Source: Sphingosinicella sp.
Lineage (GTDB): Bacteria > Pseudomonadota > Alphaproteobacteria > Sphingomonadales > Sphingomonadaceae
Length of the DNA: 64,000 nucleotides
Assembly (NCBI GenBank): GCA_013816585.1
Contig: JACDEE010000006.1
Span: forward strand, 1 to 64,000
Reading direction: 5' to 3'
Every line of letters starts with the position of its first letter. Within the stretch, counting starts at the first letter, position 1. Shown here piece after piece: positions 34,783 through 47,330 of this stretch. The notes below the pieces were generated by a model, which saw only the letters and a program-made list of their open reading frames with translations, ran no database searches and was not told the DNA's origin. A program made the position numbers and the translations under genes.

Positions 34783-36062
34783 TCGTCAGCCCCGCCTTCG
34801 CCGGCAGGAGCTATGCCGTGCTGGGGCTTGCCCGTTCGGGCCAGGCCACCGCCGCGGCCCTGGCCGCGAGCGGGGCCAAGGTCATGGCGTGGGACGACCG
34901 CGCCGAAGCTCGCGCAGCGGTCGAGGGCGATGGCGTCCGGATCGCCGACCCGATGGTGAGCGCGCTCTACGGGCTGGACGGGATCGTGGTGTCACCCGGC
35001 GTGCCGCTCAACCGCCACCCGATCGCGGAGCGCGCCCGGCAGGCCAAAGTTCCGGTCATTGGCGATATCGAATTGTTCGCCCAGGCGCGTGCATCCCTGC
35101 CTTCGCACAAAGTGGTGGGGATTACCGGCACCAACGGAAAATCGACCACTACGGCCTTGATCCATCATATATTGAAGGTCGCCGGCGTCCCGACGGCGAT
35201 GGGCGGCAATATCGGCCTTCCGATCCTCAGCCAGGCTCCGTTGCCAGAAGGCGGCGTCTATGTGCTCGAACTTTCCTCTTACCAGATCGACCTGACCCAC
35301 AGCCTCGACTGCGATGTCGCCTTGCTCCTGAATGTCACTCCGGATCACCTCGATCGCTATGACGGGCTGGACGATTATGCGGCGTCCAAAGCACGACTGT
35401 TCGCCATGCAATCACCCGACCATGTAGCGATTGTCGCGGCCGAGGATGATTATACCAGGGCGATCGCCGGGCAGTTGACCGGCAAGCGCATCCTGGTCGA
35501 GGCAAGCCACGTCAAAGATCAATCGCGCTGGCCATCGCTTCAGGGGCCGCACAATGCGCAAAATGCCGCCGCCGCGGCCGCGGCCGCCCGCGCTTTGGGT
35601 ATCGCGGACGACGTAATCGCTTCCGCGCTCATTACCTATCCCGGGCTGCCCCATCGGATGGAGCGGGTCGCGGAGCGAAAAGGCGTATTGTTCGTCAACG
35701 ACAGCAAGGCGACCAATCCGACTTCAACCGCTCCGGCGCTTGCCGCTTATCCGGCGGTTCACTGGATCGTCGGCGGCCTGCCCAAGTCCGATGATCTCGA
35801 CGCTTGTGCGCCTTATTTCGGGCATGTCCGCGCCGCCTATACGATCGGCGAGGCGGGTCCGCTGTTCGCCAGCCTGCTTTCCGACAAATTACCCAGGGTC
35901 GAACATTCGATCACGCTCGAACATGCGGTGAAGAGTGCGTCCGATACCGCTCAGGCGGGCGAGACAATATTGCTTTCCCCGGCCTGCGCCTCGTTCGACC
36001 AGTTCCGCGACTATGAAGCGCGCGGCGAAGCATTTCGCGCTGCGGTCGAGGCGCTACCATGA
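34779..36062 (+). CDS. murD: UDP-N-acetylmuramoylalanine--D-glutamate ligase
   Basis: 427 residues from ATG 34779 (overlaps the mraY stop; the longer frame runs into mraY). Adds D-glutamate. Motifs: [64 protein letters not shown]. Stop overlaps ftsW. Confidence 0.97.
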   Translation: MIVSPAFAGRSYAVLGLARSGQATAAALAASGAKVMAWDDRAEARAAVEGDGVRIADPMVSALYGLDGIVVSPGVPLNRHPIAERARQAKVPVIGDIELFAQARASLPSHKVVGITGTNGKSTTTALIHHILKVAGVPTAMGGNIGLPILSQAPLPEGGVYVLELSSYQIDLTHSLDCDVALLLNVTPDHLDRYDGLDDYAASKARLFAMQSPDHVAIVAAEDDYTRAIAGQLTGKRILVEASHVKDQSRWPSLQGPHNAQNAAAAAAAARALGIADDVIASALITYPGLPHRMERVAERKGVLFVNDSKATNPTSTAPALAAYPAVHWIVGGLPKSDDLDACAPYFGHVRAAYTIGEAGPLFASLLSDKLPRVEHSITLEHAVKSASDTAQAGETILLSPACASFDQFRDYEARGEAFRAAVEALP

Positions 36063-37273
36063 ACGCGATCCAGCAGGAAAGGCAGCCTTCCCGCAAGCCG
36101 GCACCGGCGCGCCTCGGCCGCTCTGACCGAAGCGCGCTTGGCCGCTGGTTCTGGGAAATCGACCGGGTTCTTTTGCTGCTGGTCGCGGTTCTGATCTCGA
36201 TCGGGCTGATCGCGGTCGCGGCGGCGTCGCCGGCGGCCGCCACCCGATATTCGGGCGGCGACGTCAATTTCGCGCCGCTCCATTATTTCTACCGCCAGAT
36301 GATGTGGATCATGGTGGCGATACCGGTGATGATCGGCGTCTCCATGCTTCCCAAAACCACCGCGCGGCGCCTTTCGATCACTGGCGCGATCGTCTTCACG
36401 ATCCTGCTCGTCTTCGTGCCGATCTTCGGCAATGAAGTGAATGGTGCCCGCCGCTGGCTCGGCATCGGCTTTGCCCAGTTCCAGCCGTCCGAATTCCTGA
36501 AACCGATGTTCATTGTCACCATCGCCTGGATCCTTTCGCTTCGCGAAAAAGACACGACTTTACCCGTGGTGCCGCTCACTGGACTGCTGACGGCAATCGT
36601 TGCCTTGCTGTTGATGAAGCAGCCCAATTTCGGCGAAACGATCATCTTCGTTGCGGCCTGGGTCATGCTGCTGACCCTGTCCGGAGTTTCGATGCGGATA
36701 TTGGGCGTGCTTGGCGCGGGCGGAGCGGCGGGCGTGGTCCTGGCCTACCTCTTCTACCCGGTGGCTACCACGCGCATCGACGCCTTCCTGTTCGCCACCG
36801 GCGACACCGACACTTATCAAACCGATTCAGCCCTGCGAACGCTGACTTCGGGCGGGCTGTTCGGGGCGGGGCCGGGCGCCGGCACGCGCAAATTCTCGCT
36901 TCCCGAACCGCATACCGACTATATCTTCTCCGTGATTGGGGAGGAATTCGGGCTGATCGCCTGCCTCGCTATCGCCTTGCTTTATCTGTTCATCGTGGCG
37001 CGGGTGCTGATCCGACTGCTGCACGAAGAAGACAGCTTCACCGTCTTCGCGACGGCCGGCCTCGTCTGCCAGTTCGGGCTTCAGGCGCTGATCAACATGT
37101 CGGTCAACGTGCAGATCGCCCCGTCCAAGGGCATGACCTTGCCGTTCATTTCCTATGGCGGTTCGTCGATGGTGGCGCTGTCGATCGGGATGGGGCTGTT
37201 ATTGGCCTTCACCCGGAAGAACCCCTATCTCCATCGATCGCCCTATGTCGTGAAATGGAGCAATCGAGGATGA
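36059..37273 (+). CDS. ftsW: Septal peptidoglycan polymerase FtsW
   Basis: 404 residues, ten membrane helices of the SEDS family. Polymerises lipid II at the septum with FtsI. Motifs: NGARRWLGIGFAQFQPSEFLKP and SYGGSSMVALSIGMG-type end; the long periplasmic loop holds DAFLFATGDTDTYQTDSALRT. Start overlaps murD, stop overlaps murG. Confidence 0.97.
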   Translation: MNAIQQERQPSRKPAPARLGRSDRSALGRWFWEIDRVLLLLVAVLISIGLIAVAAASPAAATRYSGGDVNFAPLHYFYRQMMWIMVAIPVMIGVSMLPKTTARRLSITGAIVFTILLVFVPIFGNEVNGARRWLGIGFAQFQPSEFLKPMFIVTIAWILSLREKDTTLPVVPLTGLLTAIVALLLMKQPNFGETIIFVAAWVMLLTLSGVSMRILGVLGAGGAAGVVLAYLFYPVATTRIDAFLFATGDTDTYQTDSALRTLTSGGLFGAGPGAGTRKFSLPEPHTDYIFSVIGEEFGLIACLAIALLYLFIVARVLIRLLHEEDSFTVFATAGLVCQFGLQALINMSVNVQIAPSKGMTLPFISYGGSSMVALSIGMGLLLAFTRKNPYLHRSPYVVKWSNRG

Positions 37274-38438
37274 GCGCCGGCATCATTTCGCGCCACTTCG
37301 TGCTCGCCGCCGGAGGGACCGGCGGTCATATGATCCCGGCCCACGCGCTGGCCGAGGAATTGATCGACCGTGGTCACAAGGTTTCGCTGATCAGTGATGC
37401 GAGGGGCGCCAACATCCCCTGCCTGTTCGACGGCGCCGAAATCCATATCATGCCTGCGGGCAGGGTAAGCGGCGGCCCCGTCGGCTGGTTCCGCGCAGCC
37501 AGGAATATCTGGACGGGCAGGTCCATGGCCCGTCGGCTCTATCGCGGCGACCGCCCGGCGGCTGTAGTGGGCTTCGGGGGATATCCGGCGCTTCCGGCTT
37601 TGCTCGGCGCGCACAGCATGGGCATCCCGACCCTTGTTCATGAACAGAATGCCGTACTGGGCCGGGTCAACCGCCTGGTCGCCCGAAAAGTCGATGCGAT
37701 CGCCACTGCCTATCCCAATGTCGAACGGCTGAAACGCCAATATGGCCGCAAGGTGCATCTCGTCGGCAATCCGGTTCGAGAGCAAGTGCTCGCTCTTCGT
37801 TCCGAGCCGTTTCCGCTCCTGACCGAGGATGGCATTTTTCGAGTGCTGGTGACGGGCGGTAGCCAGGGCGCGACGATCCTTTCGACCGTAGTGCCTGAGG
37901 GCCTCTCTATGCTTCCGCAGGAATTTCGCAGACGCCTTCAAGTGACGCAGCAATGCCGGGCCGAGGATATCGAGCGCGTCCGCGCCCAATATGCCCAATT
38001 CGGGATTCCGGCCGAGCTCGCCACCTATCTGCCTGACCTCCCGGCCCGCCTGGCCTGGTCGCACCTGTTCATCGGGCGGGCGGGTGCTTCGACCATCGCT
38101 GAACTGACCGCCGCTGGCCGCCCTGCGATCCTCATCCCGCTACCCATCGCAACCGACGACCATCAAACCGCCAATGCGCGCGAAATGGCCAGGGAAGGCG
38201 GCGCCAGGATGATCCCGCAATCGCAATTCACCCCGTCCGAACTTGCCGCGCAGATGCAGCATCTGGGCCTCGACCCGATGGCGCTCGCCAATGCGGCGGC
38301 GCATGCGCGGGCGATCGGACGGCCCGACGCCTCGCGCGATCTTGCCGATCTGGTCGAACGGATCGGGCGGACCCCCGCGGCCGACCCGCTGACCGTGGGC
38401 CAAATCAGGACGGAATCCGTCCCCAATGGAGCATTTGC

Positions 38439-38442
<4 letters not shown>
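37270..38442 (+). CDS. murG: UDP-N-acetylglucosamine--N-acetylmuramyl-(pentapeptide) pyrophosphoryl-undecaprenol N-acetylglucosamine transferase
   Basis: 390 residues from ATG 37270, which overlaps the ftsW stop. Turns lipid I into lipid II on the inner face of the membrane. Motifs: [65 protein letters not shown]. Slightly longer than E. coli (355) at the C-terminus. Confidence 0.97.
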
Positions 38443-39847
<1,405 letters not shown>

Positions 39848-39851
<4 letters not shown>

Positions 39852-40750
39852 GCCTCCGGACGCTTGAGCTCCCGCGGCTCGACGGCAATACCGAACCGGG
39901 CGGCTCTTTGGCCGATTTCATCTGGTTTCGTACCGGCGGACCCGCCGAATGGTTGGTCCGGCCGGCCAATGTCGCCGATCTGTCGAGCTTCCTATCGGCC
40001 CTCGATCCGACGATTCCGGTGATGCCGGTGGGCGTTGGTTCCAATCTGATCGTCCGCGACGGCGGCGTGCCCGGAGTGGTCGTCCGGCTGCCCAAGGCTC
40101 TGGCCAAGGTCGAGGCAAAGCCCGGCAACCGGGTGCGCGCCGGTGCCGGAGCGATGGGCATCACCGTCGCCAGCAAGGCGCGCGACGCCGGGATCGCCGG
40201 CCTGGAATTCCTGCGCGGCATTCCCGGCACCGCCGGAGGCGCTGTGCGGATGAACGCGGGTGCCTATGGCCGTGAAGTCGCGGATATATTGATCGAGGCC
40301 ACTTTGGTTCTTCGTGACGGCAGCGTCGAAACCTGGCCGGCGGAGCGGTTCGGTTTCACCTACCGTCATAGCGAAACGCCCGAGGGCGCCGTGGTCGTCG
40401 AAGCCGTTTTCGAAGGGACATCCGGGGATCCGAAGACGATCGGCGCGGAGATGGATCGAATCGCCGAAGAGCGCGAAGCGAGCCAACCGTTGAGGAGCCG
40501 CACCGGTGGATCGACTTTCAAGAATCCCCCCGGCAGCAAGGCCTGGAAGGAAATCGACGACGCCGGCTGCCGCGGGCTTCGGATGGGCGATGCACAAGTT
40601 TCTGAAAAACACTGTAACTTCCTGCTGAATCTCGGCAATGCGAGTTCGGCCGAGATCGAGGCGCTGGGGGAAGAGGTCAGGCGGCGGGTGCTGGCCAACA
40701 GCGGTGTCGAGCTCGAATGGGAAATTCAACGCGTGGGTGTGCCTCAATGA
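39848..40750 (+). CDS. murB: UDP-N-acetylenolpyruvoylglucosamine reductase
   Basis: 300 residues from ATG 39848 (overlap with murC). FAD enzyme that reduces enolpyruvyl-UDP-GlcNAc with NADPH. Type II MurB features: [62 protein letters not shown] (catalytic Ser region) and the final [17 protein letters not shown]. Confidence 0.97.
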
Positions 40751-41664
40751 GTAAGCTTCATGTCGCAGTGCTGATGGGCGGCTGGTCGGCGGAACGCGAA
40801 GTATCGCTGATGAGCGGCGAGGGCGTGGCCAAGGCACTGGAGAGCCTCGGCCATCAGGTGAGCCGGGTCGACATGGACCGCAACGTGGCGCAGGTCCTGG
40901 TCGGGATCCGCCCCGATCTGGTGTTCAACGCCTTGCACGGGACTCCCGGAGAGGATGGCACCATCCAGGGCATGCTCGATTTGATGGACCTCAAATATAC
41001 CCATAGCGGCCTCGTCACTTCGGTGATCGCGATCGACAAGGAACTGACCAAGCAGGCGCTACTGCCGCACGGCATAAGGATGCCCGGCGGGCATATTGTC
41101 GAAAGCGAAAGCCTCCATGCAGGCGACCCGATGCCGCGGCCTTATGTGCTGAAGCCGGTCAATGAAGGATCATCGGTCGGCGTTGCGATCGTCTGGGACG
41201 AGGGCAATTACGGCAATCCCATCGGCCGCGACGTCGAGGGGCCGTGGAAGCATTTCGACCGGCTGCTTGCCGAACCTTTCATCAAGGGACGGGAACTGAC
41301 CGTCGCGGTCCTGGGCGGCGAGGCGCTGGCGGTGACGGAGCTTCACACCAAGACAGGCTTTTACGATTATGACGCCAAATATACGGACGGACTGACCGAA
41401 CATGTCTGCCCGGCCGAAATCCCCGACGAGATACGCGATGCGGCGCTCGCCATGGCGTTGAAGGCGCATCAGGTGCTCGGCTGCAAGGGCACGTCGCGTT
41501 CCGACTTCCGCTGGGACGACGAACAGGGCCTTGATGGTCTCTATCTGCTGGAAGTGAACACCCAGCCCGGAATGACTCCGCTGAGCCTGGTCCCCGAACA
41601 GGCCAAATATCGCGGAATGTCCTATGCCGAACTGGTGCAGAAAATCGTGGTCGAGGCTTTGTGA
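40747..41664 (+). CDS. ddl: D-alanine--D-alanine ligase
   Basis: 305 residues from ATG 40747. ATP-grasp enzyme that makes the D-Ala-D-Ala substrate of MurF. Motifs: LMGGWSAEREVSLMSG, NALHGTPGEDGTIQG, KPVNEGSSVGV, GCKGTSRSDFRWD, LEVNTQPGMTPLSL. Overlaps murB and ftsQ. Most similar to DdlB-type genes found in dcw clusters. Confidence 0.97.
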   Translation: MSKLHVAVLMGGWSAEREVSLMSGEGVAKALESLGHQVSRVDMDRNVAQVLVGIRPDLVFNALHGTPGEDGTIQGMLDLMDLKYTHSGLVTSVIAIDKELTKQALLPHGIRMPGGHIVESESLHAGDPMPRPYVLKPVNEGSSVGVAIVWDEGNYGNPIGRDVEGPWKHFDRLLAEPFIKGRELTVAVLGGEALAVTELHTKTGFYDYDAKYTDGLTEHVCPAEIPDEIRDAALAMALKAHQVLGCKGTSRSDFRWDDEQGLDGLYLLEVNTQPGMTPLSLVPEQAKYRGMSYAELVQKIVVEAL

Positions 41665-42575
41665 GCGCCAGGATCGCCCGTGGATCGCCGGCGCGGGGCC
41701 GGCCTAAAAGCAAGACCAAGGGCCGAAAGGCCAGGCAACCGGGGATGCTCGATGCGCTGCCGCTGCCCGCCGGATCGATCCGGCGCTTTGGCGGCTGGAT
41801 CGCGTTCGGAATGGTCCTGGCGGTGGCGATAGCGGTGGGCGCCGTGATGCGAGTTCCGCAAATGGTGGGCACCGCGGTCGGGGAATCGATCGGCGAAGCC
41901 GGATTTGCGGTGAAGCGCGTCGAGATAAAAGGGCTCGACCGGATGCAACGGCTGCCGGTCTACGCCGTCGTGCTCGATCAGGATTCCATGGCCATGCCGC
42001 TGGTGGATCTGGACGAGACGCGAGATCGCCTGCTCCGCTTCGGCTGGATCAAGGAGGCGCGGGTATCCCGGCGCCTTCCCGATACTTTGGTGGTCGACAT
42101 CGTCGAGCGGCAGCCGACGGCGATTTGGCAGCATGAACAGAAATTGACCTTGATCGACAATGAAGGAGTCATGCTGGAACAGGTCAAACTGGAAGCGATG
42201 CCGGATCTTCCGTTGGTGATCGGCCGCGCCGCCAATCGCCAGGCGGGAAGGCTCGCTCTGCTGATCGACGCCGCTCCGGCGCTGAAGCCGATGCTGGCGG
42301 GAGCGACTTGGGTCGGTGGCCGGCGATGGGATCTTCGTTTCCAGTCGGGTGAAGTGCTGGCGCTGCCCGAGGGACAGATTGCGGCCCAAAAGGCCCTGGT
42401 GCATTTCGCCCGCATGGATCAGGCCGCCCAATTGCTGGGCCGGGGCCTCGTCCGGTTCGACATGCGCGTGCCGGGCAAGTTCATCGTCCGCGTATCGCGC
42501 GAGCCCGGCAGCGTGGTTCCGTTGATCGATCCGGCCACCAATCCGGGCAGCCCCGACCCCGCTACCACCATCTGA
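41661..42575 (+). CDS. ftsQ: Cell division protein FtsQ
   Basis: 304 residues, start GTG. A basic cytoplasmic tail (KSKTKGRKARQ), one membrane helix (about 54-76), POTRA-type domain (AGFAVKRVEIKGLDRM) and the FtsQ/DivIB domain (LFRFGWIKEARVSRRLPDTLVVDIVERQPTAIW). Part of the FtsQLB complex that activates FtsWI. Stop overlaps the ftsA ATG. Confidence 0.95.
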   Translation: MSARIARGSPARGRPKSKTKGRKARQPGMLDALPLPAGSIRRFGGWIAFGMVLAVAIAVGAVMRVPQMVGTAVGESIGEAGFAVKRVEIKGLDRMQRLPVYAVVLDQDSMAMPLVDLDETRDRLLRFGWIKEARVSRRLPDTLVVDIVERQPTAIWQHEQKLTLIDNEGVMLEQVKLEAMPDLPLVIGRAANRQAGRLALLIDAAPALKPMLAGATWVGGRRWDLRFQSGEVLALPEGQIAAQKALVHFARMDQAAQLLGRGLVRFDMRVPGKFIVRVSREPGSVVPLIDPATNPGSPDPATTI

Positions 42576-43843
42576 TGAAACGCCCGGGTCCTCCTCCCAC
42601 CCGCAAATTGGTCACCGCGCTCGACGTGGGGTCCTCAAAAGTGTCCGCGCTCATCGCCGAGCCGGGCGAAGACGGCTCACTCCGCATCCTCGGCACCGGC
42701 CAGCGCGAAAGCCGCGGTGTCCGCCGCGGCTTCATCGCCGATATGGAAAGGACCGAAGTCGCGATCCGCGAGGCGGTCGAGCAGGCCGAACGGATCGCGG
42801 CGACCAATGTCGAGCAGGTCTTCGTCGGCTTTTCCGCAGGCGGCCTGGTCAGCACCGTCGCCAGCGTCGAGGTCGATATCGGGGGCAAGAGGATCGAAAA
42901 GCACGATATCGATCAATTGCTGACGGTGGGCCGGGATTCGATCGATTCCGAAGGCCGGATGATCCTCCACGCTATGCCGGCCCTCTACACGCTCGACGGA
43001 TTGCAGGGGGTGAAGAAGCCGCTCGGCCTGCACGCCGATAAGCTGGCGGTCGACATCCATGTCATCGCCGCCGAGCCGTCGCCGGTCCGCAATCTCGACC
43101 TGTGCGTTCGCTCCGCGCACCTCGGGGTCGAAGCGATCGTCGCCTCCCCGGTCGCCGCGGGCAAGGCCTGCCTCAGCGAGGAAGAACGCGAACTGGGCGT
43201 GGCTTTGGTCGAACTTGGCGCCGGCGTCACCAACGTCTCCGTTTTCGTCGGCGGAATGTTGGTCGGGCTGATATCGATCGGCATTGGCGGCATCGATATT
43301 ACCGACGACATCGCCTCCGCCTTCGGCACCCGCCGGGTCGAGGCCGAGCGGATGAAATGCTTCTACGGGTCGGCGACCACTTCGCCGCGCGACAATCACG
43401 ACATGATCGAGCTGGCCCCGATGGCGGGCGGCGAGGAGGCAACGGAGGCGACCCGCATCACCCGCGCCCAATTGATCCATGTCATCCGCCAGCGGCTCGA
43501 ACATCTGATGGGCGAGATCGCCGCGGCGCTGAAGGAGCTTGGATTTGCAGGGCCGTTTGGCCGCCAGGTGGTGATTACCGGCGGCGGATCAGAACTGAAG
43601 GGGATGGCGGATTATGCTCAAGGCGTGCTGGGCCGCGCCGTCCGCGTCGGACGCCCCCGCGTTCCGGGGCTTCCCGAAGCCCATGGCGGTCCTGCCTTTG
43701 CTACCCTGGTCGGTCTCGCGCAGTTTGCGGCCTCCAACGAATTGGACTTAAGGCAAGTACGGTCCCCCGGCGCCGCTCCTCTTAGAACGACCGGCGGGAG
43801 CGTCGTTCAGCGCATGATTTCGGCCTTTCGAAGCGGATATTAG
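42575..43843 (+). CDS. ftsA: Cell division protein FtsA
   Basis: 422 residues, actin-fold ATPase that ties FtsZ to the membrane. The N-terminal phosphate-binding block TALDVGSSKVSALIAE, the SHS2 insert, ELGAGVTNVSVF and the VITGGGSELKGMADYA block are seen. The C-terminal amphipathic helix VVQRMISAFRSGY is the membrane anchor. Followed by a 109-base leader before ftsZ. Confidence 0.97.
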   Translation: MKRPGPPPTRKLVTALDVGSSKVSALIAEPGEDGSLRILGTGQRESRGVRRGFIADMERTEVAIREAVEQAERIAATNVEQVFVGFSAGGLVSTVASVEVDIGGKRIEKHDIDQLLTVGRDSIDSEGRMILHAMPALYTLDGLQGVKKPLGLHADKLAVDIHVIAAEPSPVRNLDLCVRSAHLGVEAIVASPVAAGKACLSEEERELGVALVELGAGVTNVSVFVGGMLVGLISIGIGGIDITDDIASAFGTRRVEAERMKCFYGSATTSPRDNHDMIELAPMAGGEEATEATRITRAQLIHVIRQRLEHLMGEIAAALKELGFAGPFGRQVVITGGGSELKGMADYAQGVLGRAVRVGRPRVPGLPEAHGGPAFATLVGLAQFAASNELDLRQVRSPGAAPLRTTGGSVVQRMISAFRSGY

Positions 43844-43952
43844 AGAAAAAGATTCAAGCTGTTAACTTTTCGCTGGAGCCGGCGAATCGCATAGTGCAAA
43901 AGAGTCTTCGAAGCGTCCGGTACGCGTTGAATCAACAGGGGGAGATTTACCC
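43844..43952 (+). promoter_or_regulatory. ftsZ leader / likely promoter region
   Basis: The longest gap in the cluster after the mraZ leader. It holds AAGCTGTTAACTTTTCGC, which contains one TTAAC, and GGGGGAGA just before the ftsZ ATG. A separate ftsZ promoter is likely by analogy with other alphaproteobacteria; I cannot point to -35/-10 boxes with confidence. Confidence 0.4.
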
Positions 43953-45446
43953 ATGAGCATCGATTTCATCCGGCCCGAAGTGGACGAACTGAGGCCCCGG
44001 ATCAGCGTGATCGGCGTCGGCGGAGCGGGCGGCAACGCCATCGCCAACATGATCGCCAGCGATGTTCAGGGTGTCGATTTCATCGTCGCCAACACCGATG
44101 CCCAGGCGCTGAACGCATCGGCCGCCGACCAGCGCATCCAGCTGGGGCTCAAGATCACGCAGGGGCTGGGCGCGGGATCCCGCCCTGAAATCGGCAAGGC
44201 CGCCGCCGAGGAAACGATCGCCGAGATCGAACAGGCGCTGGAAGGCGCGCATATGTGTTTCATTGCGGCCGGAATGGGCGGCGGCACCGGCACCGGCGCA
44301 GCCCCGGTCATCGCCAAGATCGCCCGCGAAAAGGGCATATTGACCGTCGGCGTCGTGACCAAGCCGTTCAGCTTCGAGGGTAATCGCCGTGGGCGTTCGG
44401 CGGACGCGGGCATCGAAGAGCTGCAGCAGCATGTCGATACGCTGATCGTCATTCCCAACCAGAATCTGTTCCGCATCGCCAATCCGAACACGACCTTCAA
44501 GGAAGCGTTCCAGATGGCGGATGAAGTCCTGCAGCAGGGCGTTCGCGGGATCACCGACCTGATGGTCATGCCTGGCCTCATCAACCTCGATTTCGCCGAC
44601 GTCCGCTCCGTCATGGGCGAAATGGGCAAGGCGATGATGGGTACCGGCGAAGCCGAGGGCGATAACCGCGCGATCGAGGCCGCCGAAAAGGCGATCGCCA
44701 ATCCATTGCTCGACGGGGTCAGCATGAAGGGCGCCAAGGGTGTCATCATCTCCATCACCGGCGGCGAGGATATGCGCCTGATGGAGGTCGACGAGGCCGC
44801 CAATCACATCAAGGATCTGGTCGACGAGGACGCTAACATCATCTGGGGTTCGGCGTTCAATAACGACCTGGAGGGCAAGATCCGGGTTTCGGTCGTGGCC
44901 ACCGGCATCGATGCCGACGCGCTGCACCAGGCGCCGCCGGTCCCGGCCAAGGTTTTCACCTTCCCGACCGCGACCCGTGCCGCCGAGGCGCCCGCCCCGC
45001 TCGAGCCCGAACTCCCGGTAAACGAGGAAGTCACGGCCGAAGCCGAGCCGCTCCGCGAAGTCGCCGAAGATTCCAGCGCCGACGATTATAGCGCGCCCGA
45101 GGAGATCGAAGCGGCGGAGGACGAACTCAGCCTCGACGCCTATGCCGAGGAAGACGAAGCGAGCGACGAACTGGTGCTGGGAGAAGGCATGACCGATCCC
45201 GAGGAGCCTGCAAGCTTCGTCGACGATGTGGAAGAAGAGCCCAAGACCAGCTCCGGCACGCGGCCGTGGCTTCAGGAGCCGGCTCCCGCACCGCGCCCGG
45301 CGCGCGAGGGCGGCACCTTGTTCGAACGCATGTCCAATATCGCCCGGGGCGCCGCCAAGGCGCAGGTCGATGAGGATAGTCCGGAACGGACCGAGCGCGA
45401 TCCGCTGGACATTCCACGCTTCCTCAACCGTCAGAATAACCAATAG
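43953..45446 (+). CDS. ftsZ: Cell division protein FtsZ
   Basis: 497 residues, tubulin-like GTPase that forms the Z ring. The tubulin signature GGGTGTG is at 109-115, with NTDAQAL and the T7-loop region [12 protein letters not shown] long acidic linker (about 325-470, e.g. [20 protein letters not shown]) leads to the conserved C-terminal peptide [12 protein letters not shown] that binds FtsA. GGGGGAGA ribosome site. Last gene of the dcw cluster. Confidence 0.98.
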   Translation: MSIDFIRPEVDELRPRISVIGVGGAGGNAIANMIASDVQGVDFIVANTDAQALNASAADQRIQLGLKITQGLGAGSRPEIGKAAAEETIAEIEQALEGAHMCFIAAGMGGGTGTGAAPVIAKIAREKGILTVGVVTKPFSFEGNRRGRSADAGIEELQQHVDTLIVIPNQNLFRIANPNTTFKEAFQMADEVLQQGVRGITDLMVMPGLINLDFADVRSVMGEMGKAMMGTGEAEGDNRAIEAAEKAIANPLLDGVSMKGAKGVIISITGGEDMRLMEVDEAANHIKDLVDEDANIIWGSAFNNDLEGKIRVSVVATGIDADALHQAPPVPAKVFTFPTATRAAEAPAPLEPELPVNEEVTAEAEPLREVAEDSSADDYSAPEEIEAAEDELSLDAYAEEDEASDELVLGEGMTDPEEPASFVDDVEEEPKTSSGTRPWLQEPAPAPRPAREGGTLFERMSNIARGAAKAQVDEDSPERTERDPLDIPRFLNRQNNQ

Positions 45447-45527
45447 GCTTTTTCGCGGTTCGGAAAGCGTGCTCGCCGGTTCGTCGTCGGTGCGCACCAT
45501 TCCAACGCGAATTGGGAAGGTTGGACA

Positions 45528-47330
45528 TTGCCGGTAAAGGTTGAGGGCGATCTATCTCGTCCCATGACCTTGTCCGGATCGACGCTCTTTCCCCGTCTTG
45601 CAGCCTTGGCCGCGATCTTGGTGGCTTCGCCCGCTGCTGCCCTGCAGGCACCCTATCCGATAGCCCGGCCGGGGGTTGCGCCCTATGAGGAAAGCGCTTC
45701 CAACGCGCTCGCGCGCCATGTGCGTTCACTCGCCGCGTCACCGCGAAGCCTGCCCGCCTTGCTAGGGGCCGCCAATGCGGCGCTGGAGCTTGGCGACACG
45801 CATGCGGCGCTGACCTTTTTTGCCCGCGCCGAAGAGGTCGCTCCGCGTGACGGCCGGGTGAAAGCCGGCATGGGCTCCGCTTTCGTCCAGACAGAACAGC
45901 CACAGGCCGCGCTCAAATTCTTCGCGGACGCGATGATGATGGGCGCGCCGATCCATGCGGTGGCGAAGGATCGGGGGCTCGCCCACGACATGCTTGGCGA
46001 CCAGAGGGGCGCCCAGGCGGATTATGCCCTGGTCCTCGCCTTGGGCAGCGATCCCGAAACCGAGCGGCGTCTGGCCCTTTCAAAGGCGATTTCTGGCGAC
46101 CGCGAGGGTGCGCTCGCGCTATTGGAACCACAGGTGCGCCGCCATGAAACCGCGGGGTGGAGGACCCGCGCCTTCGTTCTGGCCCTGACCGGCGACACTA
46201 AAGAAGCGGTGACGGCGGCGGCCGCCGTCATGCCGCAACAGCAAGTGGGAGCCATGGAGCCGTTTTTGGCGCTGCTGCCGAGGCTCACCCCGGCCGAGCA
46301 AGTGATGGCGGTACATTTTGGCCGCTTCCCGCAAAATGCCGCCTCCCGCCCGGGCGCTCAATATGCGGCCGTTGCTCCGGCCACGCCAAGAAAGCCCGGC
46401 GCGCGCGCGGCCGCGGACAGTCGCGGCGAACGCCGGACCGGCCGGCCTTCGCGCTCAAAGGGCCGATCTGAATTCCCCTCCAGCAGGGACAGGGGATCCG
46501 ACGAGGCGGCAAGGTCTTCGAGCGCGACCCAAACCCGGTCAGCGCCAACGCAGCAGGAAAACAGGCCTGCGCCGACGCCCTCGGCGAGCGTTGCGCCTCT
46601 GTTGACAGCTCCTCCCCAAATTCGGCCAAGGCCGGTCGAAACTGCCCAGGTGCAAGACTCGACGGGCATTGCTCCGCGGCAAACGCAAATAGCCCCGATC
46701 CAGACCGCGGAGACGCAGACTATCGCGTCCCAGCCGGTGCAGAAGCAGCAGCAGGAGGCTTCCCTTGTTCCTGCATCGCCCCCTTCGTCCACTATTGCCT
46801 TGGCCGAACTGGCGCCTTCGCAGGTAGCCTCCGATCTGGCTTCCCCCGTGGCGATGACCAACCCGCCCGCGCCGGCTTCGCGTGACGAGATCGATTTTGC
46901 TGACATCGCGGCCGAGATATCCGCGATGCAGGTAAATGAAGCCGCCACCCCGGCCCAGGAAATGCGGTCGCCGGCGCCGGTTGACGCCAAAGCCAAGACG
47001 GTGGCCAAGCCTAAACCTGTGCCGGCGAAGAAGACGGAGCCCGCCAAGCCCAGGGAACCGAGCCGCATCTGGGTCCAGCTTGCCGCCGCGCAGGACAAGA
47101 ACGCCTTTCCGGGCGAATATAGGCGGCTGAAGACCAAGGCCGGAAAATTGCTATCGGACAAGACGGCATGGACGGCGCCGCTCCGGGCGACTAACCGGCT
47201 TCTCGTCGGTCCCTTCAAGACCGACAAGGAGGCAAGGGATCTCGTGAACGAACTCTCCAAGCTAAAAATCTCCAGTTACGCCTGGACCAGCGAGGCGGGT
47301 CAGACGATCGAGAAATTGCCCGCCAGGTGA
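45528..47330 (+). CDS. Exported TPR and SPOR-domain protein
   Basis: 600 residues from TTG 45528 (GGAAGG seven bases upstream; ATG 45564 is an alternative). A signal peptide (LFPRLAALAAILVASPAAALQAP) is followed by TPR-like helices (about 60-250) and a long low-complexity Pro/Gln/Ala region. A C-terminal SPOR domain (about 520-600: RIWVQLAAAQDKNAFPGEYRRL, LLVGPFKTDKEARDLVNELSK) binds denuded septal peptidoglycan. Next to ftsZ, so a divisome-related role is likely. The stop overlaps dgt. Confidence 0.85.
   Translation: MPVKVEGDLSRPMTLSGSTLFPRLAALAAILVASPAAALQAPYPIARPGVAPYEESASNALARHVRSLAASPRSLPALLGAANAALELGDTHAALTFFARAEEVAPRDGRVKAGMGSAFVQTEQPQAALKFFADAMMMGAPIHAVAKDRGLAHDMLGDQRGAQADYALVLALGSDPETERRLALSKAISGDREGALALLEPQVRRHETAGWRTRAFVLALTGDTKEAVTAAAAVMPQQQVGAMEPFLALLPRLTPAEQVMAVHFGRFPQNAASRPGAQYAAVAPATPRKPGARAAADSRGERRTGRPSRSKGRSEFPSSRDRGSDEAARSSSATQTRSAPTQQENRPAPTPSASVAPLLTAPPQIRPRPVETAQVQDSTGIAPRQTQIAPIQTAETQTIASQPVQKQQQEASLVPASPPSSTIALAELAPSQVASDLASPVAMTNPPAPASRDEIDFADIAAEISAMQVNEAATPAQEMRSPAPVDAKAKTVAKPKPVPAKKTEPAKPREPSRIWVQLAAAQDKNAFPGEYRRLKTKAGKLLSDKTAWTAPLRATNRLLVGPFKTDKEARDLVNELSKLKISSYAWTSEAGQTIEKLPAR

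Noticed and set aside
43860-43875. CtrA binding site before ftsZ
   Set aside because: Only one TTAAC half is present; the second TTAA at the seven-base spacing is missing.
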